Positions 1-8,011 of a stretch of 64,000 bases of DNA are shown here, one piece after another. The translations under genes were made by a program, and so were the position numbers. The notes under the pieces were generated by a model that saw only the letters and a list, made by a program, of their open reading frames with translations, made no database searches and was not told the origin of the DNA. Numbering within the stretch: the stretch's first letter is position 1; each line of letters starts with the position of its first letter. Location of the stretch: the NCBI GenBank assembly GCA_004020315.1, contig SAQG01000022.1, forward strand, positions 34,359 through 98,358, in the 5' to 3' direction. The stretch comes from Mesorhizobium sp. (GTDB lineage Bacteria; Pseudomonadota; Alphaproteobacteria; Rhizobiales; Rhizobiaceae).

Positions 1-1
1 G

Positions 2-679
2 GTGCTGATCTACGGCTCGCACGAGCGCGACCAGCTTTTTGCCGAGGCGCTGCGCCGGGCGGCGACGCGCTTTGGTGGCGAGATCGTCGGCGAAAAGCTG
101 TTCGAGGATACCGGCACGGCACGGCGGACCGATTCCGGCGTCGTCCAGATCCAGCGGCAGATGCCTGTCTTCACCCAGGACCTGCCGGAGCACGATGTGT
201 TGCTGGTCGCCGACGAAAGCGAGGTCTTCGGCACCTACGTTCCGTTCCGCACCTGGACTCCGCGGCCGGTCGCCGGCACCGCCGGCCTCACCCCGTCGGC
301 CTGGCATCCGGCCAGCGAGCAATGGGGCGGCACCCAGATCCAGAACCGCTTCGCCAAGGCAAACGGCCGCCGCATGATGTCGAAGGACATGGCGGCGTGG
401 ACGGCGGTGCGCATCCTCGGCGAGGCGGCGACCCGCACGCAGGGTGCCGACCCGCGCAAGATGGCCGACTTCATCCGCTCCGACGATTTTTCGATCGCCG
501 CCTTCAAAGGGCAGAAACTGACCTTCCGCAAGTGGAACCAGCAGTTGAGGCAGCCGATCTTCCTCGGCGACGGCCGATCGGTCGTCTCGACGTCGCCGCA
601 GGAAGGTTTTTTGCACCAGGTCTCCGAGCTCGATACGCTCGGGGTCGATGAACCGGAAACGAAATGCGTGCTTAAATAG
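2..679 (+). CDS. PQQ-associated ABC substrate-binding protein (partial)
   Basis: The left window edge cuts off the N-terminus; about 225 C-terminal residues are present. The visible part resembles the type I periplasmic binding fold used by branched-chain amino acid binding proteins, as found in the family linked to PQQ-dependent alcohol catabolism (TIGR03863-type). Typical stretches are the 'LLVADESEVFGTYVPFRTW' region and the conserved 'WGGTQIQNRFAK' segment. It lies 21 bp before a YVTN beta-propeller gene and in front of an ATPase and a permease, the standard order of this system in methylotrophs. The transported substrate is unknown. The first methionine seen is not the true start. Confidence 0.8.
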   Translation: MLIYGSHERDQLFAEALRRAATRFGGEIVGEKLFEDTGTARRTDSGVVQIQRQMPVFTQDLPEHDVLLVADESEVFGTYVPFRTWTPRPVAGTAGLTPSAWHPASEQWGGTQIQNRFAKANGRRMMSKDMAAWTAVRILGEAATRTQGADPRKMADFIRSDDFSIAAFKGQKLTFRKWNQQLRQPIFLGDGRSVVSTSPQEGFLHQVSELDTLGVDEPETKCVLK

Positions 680-700
680 AACCAATTGGGAGGAATTTCA

Positions 701-1672
701 TTGCACAGACGAGCTTGCGCCCTCGCCATTCTCGCGACCGGCTTCATGGCCGGGCCAGCATCGGCCTACATGGCTTATGTTTCCAACGAGAAGGACAACA
801 CGATGTCCGTCGTCGACACCACGACGATGCAGGTGGTGAAGACCGTCAATGTCGGGCAGCGTCCGCGCGGCATCACCATCTCGCATGACGGCAAGCACAT
901 TTATCTCTGCGCCAGCGACGACGATTCGATCGAGGTGATCGACACGGCGTCGCTGGAGATCGTCGACACCTTGCCCTCCGGGCCTGACCCGGAGCTCTTC
1001 GTGCTCTCGCCTGACGGCAAGACGCTTTACGTCGCCAATGAGGACGACAACCTCGTCACCGTCATCGACATCGAGGGCAAGAAGGTGCTGGCCGAGATCC
1101 CGGTCGGCGTCGAGCCGGAAGGCATGGGCGTCAGCCCGGATGGAAAGACCATGGTCAATACGTCGGAAACGACGAACATGGCGCATTTCATCGATACGTC
1201 GACCCACGAGATCACCGACAACGTGCTGGTGGATGCGCGGCCGCGCTTCGTCGAGTTCACCCCCGACGGCAAGCAGGCCTGGGTGAGTGCCGAGATCGGC
1301 GGGACGGTTTCGGTGATCGACAATCAAACGCGCGAAGTTATTCGCAAGATCACTTTCGAGATATCAGGCCTGAGGGCCGAATCTATCCAGCCGGTCGGTG
1401 TGCGCATCACCGCCGACGGCAAGAAGGCCTATGTGGCGCTCGGACCGGCCAACCGCGTCGCGGTGATCAACACGCAGACATACGAGGTCGAGAAATACGT
1501 GCTGGTCGGCCAACGCGTCTGGCAGCTCGCCTTCACCCCGGACCAGAAGACCATCATCTCGACCAACGGCGTGTCGAACGACATCACCTTCATCGACGTG
1601 GCGACCGACGAGCCGGTGCAGTCGGTGACCGTCGGCGCGCTGCCGTGGGGCGTTGTCGTCTCGCCCAATTGA
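701..1672 (+). CDS. YVTN-family beta-propeller protein, PQQ-associated
   Basis: A protein of about 323 residues with an N-terminal signal peptide (hydrophobic stretch ending in GPASA) and repeated YVTN-like blades such as 'MAYVSNEKDNTMSVVDT' and 'TLYVANEDDNLVTVIDI'. It should form a seven-bladed periplasmic propeller. Such proteins sit inside PQQ-linked ABC clusters (TIGR03866-type). I chose the TTG at 701 because GGGAGG lies at 688-693 with good spacing; the in-frame TTG at 686 would overlap that ribosome site. The gene lies between the substrate-binding protein and a small secreted protein, probably in one operon. The molecular role is not established. Confidence 0.85.
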   Translation: MHRRACALAILATGFMAGPASAYMAYVSNEKDNTMSVVDTTTMQVVKTVNVGQRPRGITISHDGKHIYLCASDDDSIEVIDTASLEIVDTLPSGPDPELFVLSPDGKTLYVANEDDNLVTVIDIEGKKVLAEIPVGVEPEGMGVSPDGKTMVNTSETTNMAHFIDTSTHEITDNVLVDARPRFVEFTPDGKQAWVSAEIGGTVSVIDNQTREVIRKITFEISGLRAESIQPVGVRITADGKKAYVALGPANRVAVINTQTYEVEKYVLVGQRVWQLAFTPDQKTIISTNGVSNDITFIDVATDEPVQSVTVGALPWGVVVSPN

Positions 1673-1710
1673 ATCAAACAGATAAAAAAATCGCACAAGG
1701 GGAGGAAATC

Positions 1711-2208
1711 ATGCGGAAATTTCGGGCAGTCGCTTTCGTTGTGCTGGCAGGCATGGCACTCACGCTGGGCCAGGTCTGGGCGCAGGACAATGATGACGAT
1801 GACGCAGCCGCCGGTGCGGCCACCAAAACGGACGCCAGCCCCGAAGCCGAGAAGGCAACCCGGGCCAGCAAGGACGTGCCGGAACTTATCCTCGGCAGCA
1901 AGGAAGACCAGTTCACCGTCAACCAGAAGGACTTCCAGCTGATCGCCGGCCAGGGCTATCGCTGGAAGATCACCGCGGCGGGCGGGCTGGAGTACAAATT
2001 CCATACCGATCTGTTCCGCAATGTGTGGAACAACCAGATCGTCATCAACGACCTCGAGGTGCACATGAACGGCGCACCCGCCTGGCTCGAATTCGACGCC
2101 GACGGCACCATCCAGGTGCAGTTCGCCACCGTGAGGCCCGGCATCTACACATGGTCGGTGCCCGACCTCGCTGAGAAAGGAATGAAGGGCACGATCACGA
2201 TCAAGTAG
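1711..2208 (+). CDS. Small periplasmic protein of the PQQ-ABC cluster, function unknown
   Basis: 165 residues. It starts at the ATG preceded by AGGGGAGG (1698-1705). The N-terminus is a clear signal peptide (ending near QVWAQ), followed by an acidic DNDDDD stretch and then a compact domain of mixed beta character. I do not recognise a named domain; the C-terminal part, with a 'PGIYTWSVPDLAEKGMKGT' stretch, reminds me of cupredoxin-like folds, but I see no convincing copper-ligand set. The gene is conserved in position between the propeller and ATPase genes in this type of cluster, so it probably helps that transport or relay system in the periplasm. Confidence 0.7.
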   Translation: MRKFRAVAFVVLAGMALTLGQVWAQDNDDDDAAAGAATKTDASPEAEKATRASKDVPELILGSKEDQFTVNQKDFQLIAGQGYRWKITAAGGLEYKFHTDLFRNVWNNQIVINDLEVHMNGAPAWLEFDADGTIQVQFATVRPGIYTWSVPDLAEKGMKGTITIK

Positions 2209-2308
2209 GATCGCCGGAAAGCGGGGCCTTCGCCATTGGGCCCGGTGCGCTAGACTCCTGGTGCGCTAGGTGCGCTAGACTATCGTCGACGACAAGGAGC
2301 CAGCCGGC

Positions 2309-3097
2309 GTGCGGCATGTGAGGACAAGCAGACCAGGAGATGAGGTGGCGGCGCTCGACGTCGCCGGCGTCAGCCATTCCTATGGTCCGAAGCGGGCGCT
2401 CAACGACGTCTCGTTCTCGATCGCGCCGGCGACTTTCACCGTTCTTCTCGGCCTCAACGGCGCCGGCAAGACAACTCTGTTCTCGCTGATCAGCCACCTT
2501 TACGACACGCGCCGCGGATCGATCCGCATCTTCGGCCATGACGTCAGCCGCGCTTCGGGCGAAGCGCTCAGGCGGGTCGGCATCGTGTTCCAGGCACGCA
2601 CGCTCGACCTCGACCTCAGCGTCCACCAGAACCTCTCCTACCACGCCGCGCTGCATGGCATCGGAGGACGCGAGGCCCGGCAGCGCATTGCCGCGCTGCT
2701 CGACACGGTAGACATGCAGGGCCGCCAGCATGACAAGGCACGCAGTCTTTCCGGCGGCCAGATGCGGCGCATCGAGATCGCCAGGGCGCTGCTCCACCGC
2801 CCGTCGCTGCTGCTGCTCGACGAGGCGACGGTCGGTCTCGACATCCAGTCGCGCGCGGGCATTCTCGCCACCATCCGCAAGCTCGTCGAAACCGAGGGCA
2901 TCGGCGTGCTGTGGGCAACGCATCTGATCGACGAGGTTGAGGACGGCGACCATGTCGTCGTGCTGCGGCAGGGCGAACTGGTGGCCAAGGGCAAGGTTGC
3001 CGATGTCGTCGGGGCGAGCGGCGCCGGGTCGATCCGCGACGCCTTTTCGAGGCTCAGCCGCATCGAGGCGGCCGGCATCGCGGAGATATCGCCATGA
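2309..3097 (+). CDS. ABC transporter ATP-binding protein, PQQ-associated
   Basis: 262 residues. Walker A is GLNGAGKTT, the signature is LSGGQMRR, Walker B is LLLLDEATVGLD and the switch histidine follows in 'WATHLIDE'. It starts at a GTG with AAGGAG at 2294-2299. It overlaps the permease gene by four bases (ATGA), so the two are translationally coupled. It resembles the drug/polysaccharide-export type ATPases that pair with ABC-2 permeases, specifically the one found beside PQQ-dependent dehydrogenases (TIGR03864-type). With the partial binding protein upstream it should energise transport of an unknown substrate. Confidence 0.9.
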   Translation: MRHVRTSRPGDEVAALDVAGVSHSYGPKRALNDVSFSIAPATFTVLLGLNGAGKTTLFSLISHLYDTRRGSIRIFGHDVSRASGEALRRVGIVFQARTLDLDLSVHQNLSYHAALHGIGGREARQRIAALLDTVDMQGRQHDKARSLSGGQMRRIEIARALLHRPSLLLLDEATVGLDIQSRAGILATIRKLVETEGIGVLWATHLIDEVEDGDHVVVLRQGELVAKGKVADVVGASGAGSIRDAFSRLSRIEAAGIAEISP

Positions 3098-3969
3098 GCG
3101 CTCCCGCAATGCCCGAAAAAGTAGCCGGCATCATGCCGGTGAAGTTCGAAAAATTCGGCCTGCGCCATTATCTCATTTGCCTCAAAGGCGTCGTCCTGCG
3201 GGAGTGCCTGCGCTTCCTGCACCAGCGCGAGCGCTTCATCTCCTCGCTGGTTCGGCCGCTCATCTGGCTGTTCATTTTTGCCGCCGGATTCCGGCAGGTG
3301 CTCGGCGTATCGATCATCCCGCCCTACAAGACCTACGTGCTCTACGAGGTCTACATCACGCCAGGTTTGTGCGGCATGATCCTGCTGTTCTCAGGCATGC
3401 AGTCTTCGCTGTCGATGGTTTACGACCGCGAGATGGGCAACATGCGCACCCTGCTGGTCAGCCCCTTCCCGCGCTGGTTCCTGCTGGTGTCGAAGATGCT
3501 CGCCGGCGTCTCCGTATCGATTGCGCAGGTCTACGCGTTCCTGATCGTTGCCTGGTTCTGGGGCGTCAAGGCGCCGCCGATCGGCTATCTCATGGTGCTG
3601 CCGGCGCTGTTCCTGTCGGGCATGATGCTTTGCGCGCTCGGCATGCTCTTGTCGTCGATGATCAAGCAGCTCGAAAATTTCGCCGGCATCATGAACTTCG
3701 TCATCTTTCCCGGCTATTTCGCCTCTCCGGCGCTCTATCCGTTGTGGCGCATCCAGGAGGCGAGCCCGCTGCTTTACAAAATCTGCCTCGCCAATCCGTT
3801 CACCTATGCGGTCGAACTGATCCGCTTCGCCTTTTACGGCCAGATTGACTGGCTGTCGCTGGGCGTCGTTGCCGGTTGCACTGTTCTGTTCCTTGCCGCC
3901 GCAATCATCGCCTACGACCCTTCGCGCGGCCTGATGACCCGCAAACAGGACACGGGAGGAAATGCCTGA
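3094..3969 (+). CDS. ABC-2 type permease, PQQ-associated
   Basis: 291 residues with about six hydrophobic segments and the ABC-2 membrane domain pattern, including 'LFSGMQSSLSMVYDREMGNMRTLLVS', split here into the conserved 'VYDREMGNMRTLL' core. It begins inside the end of the ATPase gene and its stop overlaps the ATG of the next gene (TGATG at 3967-3971). The operon is therefore tightly packed. ABC-2 permeases usually export, while the upstream binding protein is of an import type; this mix is a known oddity of the PQQ-linked cluster. Confidence 0.9.
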   Translation: MSAPAMPEKVAGIMPVKFEKFGLRHYLICLKGVVLRECLRFLHQRERFISSLVRPLIWLFIFAAGFRQVLGVSIIPPYKTYVLYEVYITPGLCGMILLFSGMQSSLSMVYDREMGNMRTLLVSPFPRWFLLVSKMLAGVSVSIAQVYAFLIVAWFWGVKAPPIGYLMVLPALFLSGMMLCALGMLLSSMIKQLENFAGIMNFVIFPGYFASPALYPLWRIQEASPLLYKICLANPFTYAVELIRFAFYGQIDWLSLGVVAGCTVLFLAAAIIAYDPSRGLMTRKQDTGGNA

Positions 3970-4595
3970 TGGCACGAATGAGCCTCGTTCGCAGCCTGGT
4001 CGTGGTTGCCATGCTCGCGCCGAGCGTGAACGCCATGGCGGCGAACACCGACCCGGACTGGCCCTGCATACAGCGCAAGGTGCCGCAACTCTCGCTCGGC
4101 CAGATCTGGAACGGGCCGGAGCTTCCGCCAGCGTCGAAAGACTTGAAGGACCCCGCCGTCTCCGCCCTGGTCGAGGAGGTGGCCGCGCGGCGGATACCGA
4201 TTGCCGAAGCCCAAAAGAAGATCAAGGATTTCGCCGCCTCGCTGCCGGCCGAGCAGCTTGCACCGAAAATGGCGATGCTGGTGCAAGGCATGTTCGATCA
4301 CATGGACGCCGAGCGTTCGCACGTGATCTCAGGCATTTCCCGGTACGCCCACAAGCAGCTCGAAATGGCCGCTGCGTTGCGCAAGCAAGCGTCCGACGTC
4401 GATGCGCTGCGGGAAAAGCCGGATGCAAATCCCGACGAGATCGAACGGCGAACCGAACAGCTGAAATTCGCAACGCGAATTTTCAATGAACGCGTCCAAT
4501 CACTGACTTACGTCTGTGAAGTGCCGACGATCATCGAGCAGCGGCTTTATCAATTGTCGAAGGCCGTCTCGGAAACGCTCGCCGCGAAGAAGTAG
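3969..4595 (+). CDS. Secreted protein of the PQQ-ABC cluster, function unknown
   Basis: 208 residues. The start is the ATG at 3969, overlapping the permease stop, with GGGAGG at 3954-3959. A signal peptide (to about residue 25, ending NAMAA) is followed by 'DPDWPCIQRKVPQLSLGQIW', a stretch I associate with hypothetical proteins in PQQ/methylotrophy loci. The remainder is strongly helical with charged heptad-like runs (for example residues 100-180), suggesting a coiled coil. One cysteine follows the signal peptide and another lies near the C-terminus, so a disulfide is possible. Last gene of the operon; no enzyme motif seen. Confidence 0.75.
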   Translation: MARMSLVRSLVVVAMLAPSVNAMAANTDPDWPCIQRKVPQLSLGQIWNGPELPPASKDLKDPAVSALVEEVAARRIPIAEAQKKIKDFAASLPAEQLAPKMAMLVQGMFDHMDAERSHVISGISRYAHKQLEMAAALRKQASDVDALREKPDANPDEIERRTEQLKFATRIFNERVQSLTYVCEVPTIIEQRLYQLSKAVSETLAAKK

Positions 4596-4622
4596 AACCT
4601 CACTCGATCTTCGCGGCGGATC

Positions 4623-4823
4623 TCACGATCCCCGGCCGGGCAGTACGCGCCAGCGCTGCACGAAATAACCGGGATGCGTCTCGATCCACTGGGCTACCAG
4701 CGGTTGCGCCTGCATGAAGGCGGTCCCGGGATTCATCGCCAGGCCGTCCACCATCTGTTCGCGTCGTTCACAAGTCTGCGGCACATCCGTCAGGCACACC
4801 ATCATAACGAGCGTGTAAAGCAT
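4623..4823 (-). CDS. Small conserved protein, paralogue of the one at 17165
   Basis: 66 residues. The ATG at 4823 is preceded on the minus strand by AAGGGG; longer in-frame starts lack such a site. The protein begins 'MLYTLVMMVCLTDVPQTCE' and ends in a 'HPGYFVQRWRVLPGRG' motif. The pattern (short hydrophobic start, xxVCL, C about 8-9 residues later, central helix, then W-x5-HP-x5-RW) recurs in the small protein encoded at 17165-17374, so the two are paralogues. I recognise the type as a short rhizobial hypothetical protein with no assigned role. It is convergent with the PQQ-ABC operon. Confidence 0.7.
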   Translation of the reverse strand: MLYTLVMMVCLTDVPQTCERREQMVDGLAMNPGTAFMQAQPLVAQWIETHPGYFVQRWRVLPGRGS

Positions 4824-4948
4824 TACCCCTTGTCCCCATCGAATCCCGAACCCCATGCCCGGGAGGTTTCCGAAAATACCGACCAGTCTGCAGGGGTCGC
4901 ACATACAGATCGCTTACGGGTGTGAAAGGACGTGGCCCCTGTTCTTTC

Positions 4949-4990
4949 GCACTGCAACATAACATATTCTTTTTGCACTGCAACATAACA
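4949..4990. repeat. Two direct copies of GCACTGCAACATAACA
   Basis: A 16-base direct repeat at 4949-4964 and 4975-4990, a 26-base period. Each contains the core TGCACTGCA or CGCACTGCA; the second is the perfect palindrome TTGCA-C-TGCAA. A third copy of TTGCACTGCAACAT occurs at 22824-22837 in the xoxF upstream region. The pair lies 126-167 bp upstream of the small minus-strand gene at 4823 and just beyond the 3' end of cbbR. The core matches the TGC-N3-GCA pattern known for PhaR operators in related alphaproteobacteria; that assignment is an inference. Confidence 0.5.
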
Positions 4991-4996
4991 GATCGC

Positions 4997-5953
4997 TTAT
5001 CTAACGCCAACGATCGCCGGTTCTTCGTGCGGATAGAGCTTGCCGAACAGGGGCAGGTACATCGCGCCCTTGCGCATCAGGAAGTCGTGGAATGTCGCCA
5101 TCGCCGGCGAGATCGCGTGATCGCTGCGCATCACCGAAAACCATTGCCGGCGGATCGGCATGCCGACAACGTCGAGGATGACCAGCCGCCCGGCTTCGGT
5201 TTCCGCAGCAATGGTGTGGGCAGAGATGAAGGCGATGCCGAGCCCGGCCATCACCGCCTGCTTGATCGTCTCGTTCGAGCCCATCTCGACGCCGAGATCG
5301 TCGATGCGGCCGGGCACGTCGCTCAGGAATATTTCCAGCGAGATGCGCGTGCCGGAGCCGGGCTCGCGAATGAGGAAATGCTCTTCGGCGATCCGCTCCT
5401 TGGATATCTCGCGCGCCGACGCCAGGGGGTGGTCGGGCGGCGCGATGATGACCAGCGGGTGATCGCCGAAGACCGAGGCACGCACCGGGACTTCCCTCGC
5501 CGGGCGTCCCATCAGCGCGATGTCGATGTCGTGGTTCTTCAGACTGTCGATCGTTTCGGCACGGTTGCCGATGGCAAGCCGCATATCGATGTCGGGATGT
5601 TCTTTCATGAAGCCGGCCATGAGCCGCGGCGCGAAATATTTGGCGGTGGAAACCACGCCGAGCCTCAAGCTGCCGATTCGCACGCCCTTGATTGCATCCA
5701 TCTTGTCCTCGAGCAGGCGAAGCCGCTCTTCAATGGCCTGCGCCGTCTCGACGAAGGCCAGACCTGCGGCAGTGGGACGCATGCCGTCCGACGTCCGGTC
5801 GAACAACGCCAACTGGAACTCCTCTTCCACCTGCCGCAACTGGATCGTCACCGCTGGAGGAGACAGCCCTAACGTCTTGGCCGCGCTGACGATTTTTCCG
5901 TGGCTGATGATTGCCTGAACGGTCCTGAATTGCTTGAGGGTGAGGTTTCTCAT
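4997..5953 (-). CDS. cbbR: CbbR, LysR-type regulator of the Calvin operon
   Basis: 318 residues. The N-terminal winged helix-turn-helix (about 3-62, 'LTLKQFRTVQAIISHGKIVSAA' region) is followed by a LysR substrate-binding domain (about 90-300). It is transcribed divergently from cbbF with 123 bp between the start codons, the usual arrangement for CbbR, which activates cbb genes in response to metabolites such as RuBP or NADPH. The ATG at 5953 has no clear Shine-Dalgarno sequence, and I see no better start. The intergenic space is AT-rich and holds a 7-bp inverted repeat that could be its binding site. Confidence 0.9.
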   Translation of the reverse strand: MRNLTLKQFRTVQAIISHGKIVSAAKTLGLSPPAVTIQLRQVEEEFQLALFDRTSDGMRPTAAGLAFVETAQAIEERLRLLEDKMDAIKGVRIGSLRLGVVSTAKYFAPRLMAGFMKEHPDIDMRLAIGNRAETIDSLKNHDIDIALMGRPAREVPVRASVFGDHPLVIIAPPDHPLASAREISKERIAEEHFLIREPGSGTRISLEIFLSDVPGRIDDLGVEMGSNETIKQAVMAGLGIAFISAHTIAAETEAGRLVILDVVGMPIRRQWFSVMRSDHAISPAMATFHDFLMRKGAMYLPLFGKLYPHEEPAIVGVR

Positions 5954-5981
5954 ATCGCATGCTAAAATTTTTTAACTGCCA

Positions 5982-6005
5982 AAGTAAAGTTATTAAATTT
6001 TACTT
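5982..6005. promoter_or_regulatory. Candidate CbbR operator
   Basis: Inverted repeat AAGTAAA (5982-5988), 10-base spacer, TTTACTT (5999-6005), in the AT-rich cbbR-cbbF intergenic region. Its size and position fit the T-N11-A-type palindromes bound by LysR regulators. It lies 72 bp before the cbbF start. The sequence pattern is seen directly; binding is inferred. Confidence 0.45.
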
Positions 6006-6076
6006 ATCCGGCGGCGTTTGTTTCATTTGCCCTATCCGGCCGATCCGAGGAGAGGCGGCTGGATCGGGAGGTTACG

Positions 6077-7123
6077 ATGCCAGCGGCAACGCTCGATGCT
6101 TTTCTGAATTCCTATCTCGGCCCGCCGGATGAACTGCGGTCCGCGGTCGTAGCGACCATCCGTCAGCTGACCCAGGCCGCCACCAAGATCCGCAACACCA
6201 TCAATCAAGGGGTGCTCGGCACCGCCTTTGCCGGGACCCGTGGAGCCAATGCCGACGGCGACATCCAGAAGGATCTCGACATCTTCGCCGACGACATCTT
6301 CCTCGACGCCATGCGCCACGCTCCGGTCGCGCTCTACGCGTCCGAGGAACTGGAGCAGCCCGTCCTGCTCGACAGGCAGGCGCCTCTCGCCATCGCCATC
6401 GACCCGCTCGATGGCTCGTCCAACATCGACACCAACGTGTCGATCGGAACGATCTTCTCGCTCCTCCCTGCAACTGGCGCGCCGGACGGAAATCCGGCCG
6501 CCTCTTTTTTGCAGGCAGGCGTGAACCAGCTGGGCGCCGGTTTCTTCATCTATGGGCCGCAGCTGGCGCTTGTTCTGTCGCTCGGCAGCGGCACGCATGT
6601 CTTCGTTCTCTCGACCAGGCTCGGCACCTTCGTCCAGGCTTACGAGAGCCGGATCATTCCGCAGCGCACCCAGGAGTTCGCCATCAACGCCGCCAATTAC
6701 CGGCATTGGGACGAGGCGGTGCGGCTCTACATCGACGACTGCCTCGAAGGCACCGAAGGCCCACGTGAGAAGGACTTCAACATGCGCTGGATCGCCTCTC
6801 TGGTCGCCGACTGCTATCGCATACTGATGCGCGGCGGCGTATTCCTGTATCCAGGCGACAAGCGCAAGGGTTACCGCCAGGGACGGCTGCGCCTCGTCTA
6901 TGAGGCCAACCCGATCGCCTATCTCATCGAACAGGCGGCCGGTGCCGCTACCGACACGATCACCCGCATCCTCGAAATCGAACCCGAGAGCCTGCACCAG
7001 CGCGTGCCCATGGTTTTCGGATCGGCGCGGGAAGTCGCGCGCATCACCCGCTATCACACCGAGCCCAGCGCTATCGGCGAACGTGCACCGCTGTTCAGCC
7101 GCCGCGGCCTGTTCAGGGCCTGA
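6077..7123 (+). CDS. cbbF: Class I fructose-1,6-bisphosphatase
   Basis: 348 residues, normal for the family. It hydrolyses fructose 1,6-bisphosphate (and possibly sedoheptulose bisphosphate) in the regenerative part of the Calvin cycle. The metal-binding signature 'AIDPLDGSSNIDTNVSIGT' is intact around residues 111-131, and the C-terminal 'GKRKGYRQGRLRLVYEANP'-like substrate site (residues about 260-280, starting YPGDKRKGY) is present. The ribosome site GGGAGG lies at 6066-6071. It is the first gene of the cbb operon, directly behind the CbbR-controlled promoter region, and is followed after 5 bp by phosphoribulokinase. Confidence 0.95.
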   Translation: MPAATLDAFLNSYLGPPDELRSAVVATIRQLTQAATKIRNTINQGVLGTAFAGTRGANADGDIQKDLDIFADDIFLDAMRHAPVALYASEELEQPVLLDRQAPLAIAIDPLDGSSNIDTNVSIGTIFSLLPATGAPDGNPAASFLQAGVNQLGAGFFIYGPQLALVLSLGSGTHVFVLSTRLGTFVQAYESRIIPQRTQEFAINAANYRHWDEAVRLYIDDCLEGTEGPREKDFNMRWIASLVADCYRILMRGGVFLYPGDKRKGYRQGRLRLVYEANPIAYLIEQAAGAATDTITRILEIEPESLHQRVPMVFGSAREVARITRYHTEPSAIGERAPLFSRRGLFRA

Positions 7124-7128
7124 GCATC

Positions 7129-8001
7129 ATGTCGGCAAAGCATCCCATCATCACCATCACCGGGTCGTCGGGCGCAGGCACCACCTCGGTCAAGCGCATC
7201 TTCGAGCTGATCTTCCGGCGCGAGAACATCGAGGCCGCCTACATCGAGGGCGACGCTTTCCATCGCTACGACCGTGCCACGATGAAAGTAAAGGTGGCCG
7301 AGGAGGAGAAGGCGGGCAATCCGAACTTCACCCACTTCCATGCCGAGGCCAACGAACTCGCAATCCTCGAAGAGGTGTTTGAGGAATATGGCCGCCGGGG
7401 AACCGGAAAGACCCGCACCTACATCCATGATGAGGACGAGGAGAAGCAGTACGGCACGCCGCCGGGACATTTTACCGAATGGCGCGAATTCCCGCCGAGC
7501 GACCTGCTCTTCTACGAGGGCCTGCATGGCTGCGTCGTCACCGACAAGATCAACCTGGCCAGGCACGCTGACCTCAAGATCGGCGTGGTGCCGGTCATAA
7601 ATCTCGAATGGATCCAGAAGATCCATCGCGACCGCGCAACCCGCGGCTATTCCACCGAGGCGGTGATGGACGTGATCCTGCGCCGCATGCCGGACTATGT
7701 CCGCTACATCGTCCCGCAGTTCTCGCAGACCGCCATCAACTTCCAGCGCGTGCCGATCGTCGACACGTCCAACCCGTTCATCGCGCGCTGGATTCCGACG
7801 CCCGACGAATCGATGCTGGTCATCCGCTTCGCCAATCCCCGCGGCATCGATTTCCCCTACCTGCTCTCGATGATCCACGACTCGTTCATGTCGCGGCCGA
7901 ATTCCATTGTGGTTCCAGGCAACAAGCTCGACCTTGCCATGCAGCTGATCCTGACGCCGCTCATCCTGCAATTGATCGAACGCAAGAACCGTGTGTCGTG
8001 A
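7129..8001 (+). CDS. cbbP: Phosphoribulokinase
   Basis: 290 residues, the length of the octameric proteobacterial type. It phosphorylates ribulose 5-phosphate to RuBP, the RuBisCO substrate. The P-loop reads 'ITGSSGAGTTSVKRIF' (about residues 8-23), followed by 'YIEGDAFHRYDRATM' with the catalytic region aspartate. The gene sits 5 bp after cbbF and 10 bp before the transketolase ATG, consistent with a single transcript. Confidence 0.96.
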   Translation: MSAKHPIITITGSSGAGTTSVKRIFELIFRRENIEAAYIEGDAFHRYDRATMKVKVAEEEKAGNPNFTHFHAEANELAILEEVFEEYGRRGTGKTRTYIHDEDEEKQYGTPPGHFTEWREFPPSDLLFYEGLHGCVVTDKINLARHADLKIGVVPVINLEWIQKIHRDRATRGYSTEAVMDVILRRMPDYVRYIVPQFSQTAINFQRVPIVDTSNPFIARWIPTPDESMLVIRFANPRGIDFPYLLSMIHDSFMSRPNSIVVPGNKLDLAMQLILTPLILQLIERKNRVS

Positions 8002-8011
8002 GGAGGACGCC

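Noticed and set aside
4922..5872. Plus-strand open frame opposite cbbR
   Set aside because: Shadow of the LysR gene, whose domain pattern is unambiguous.
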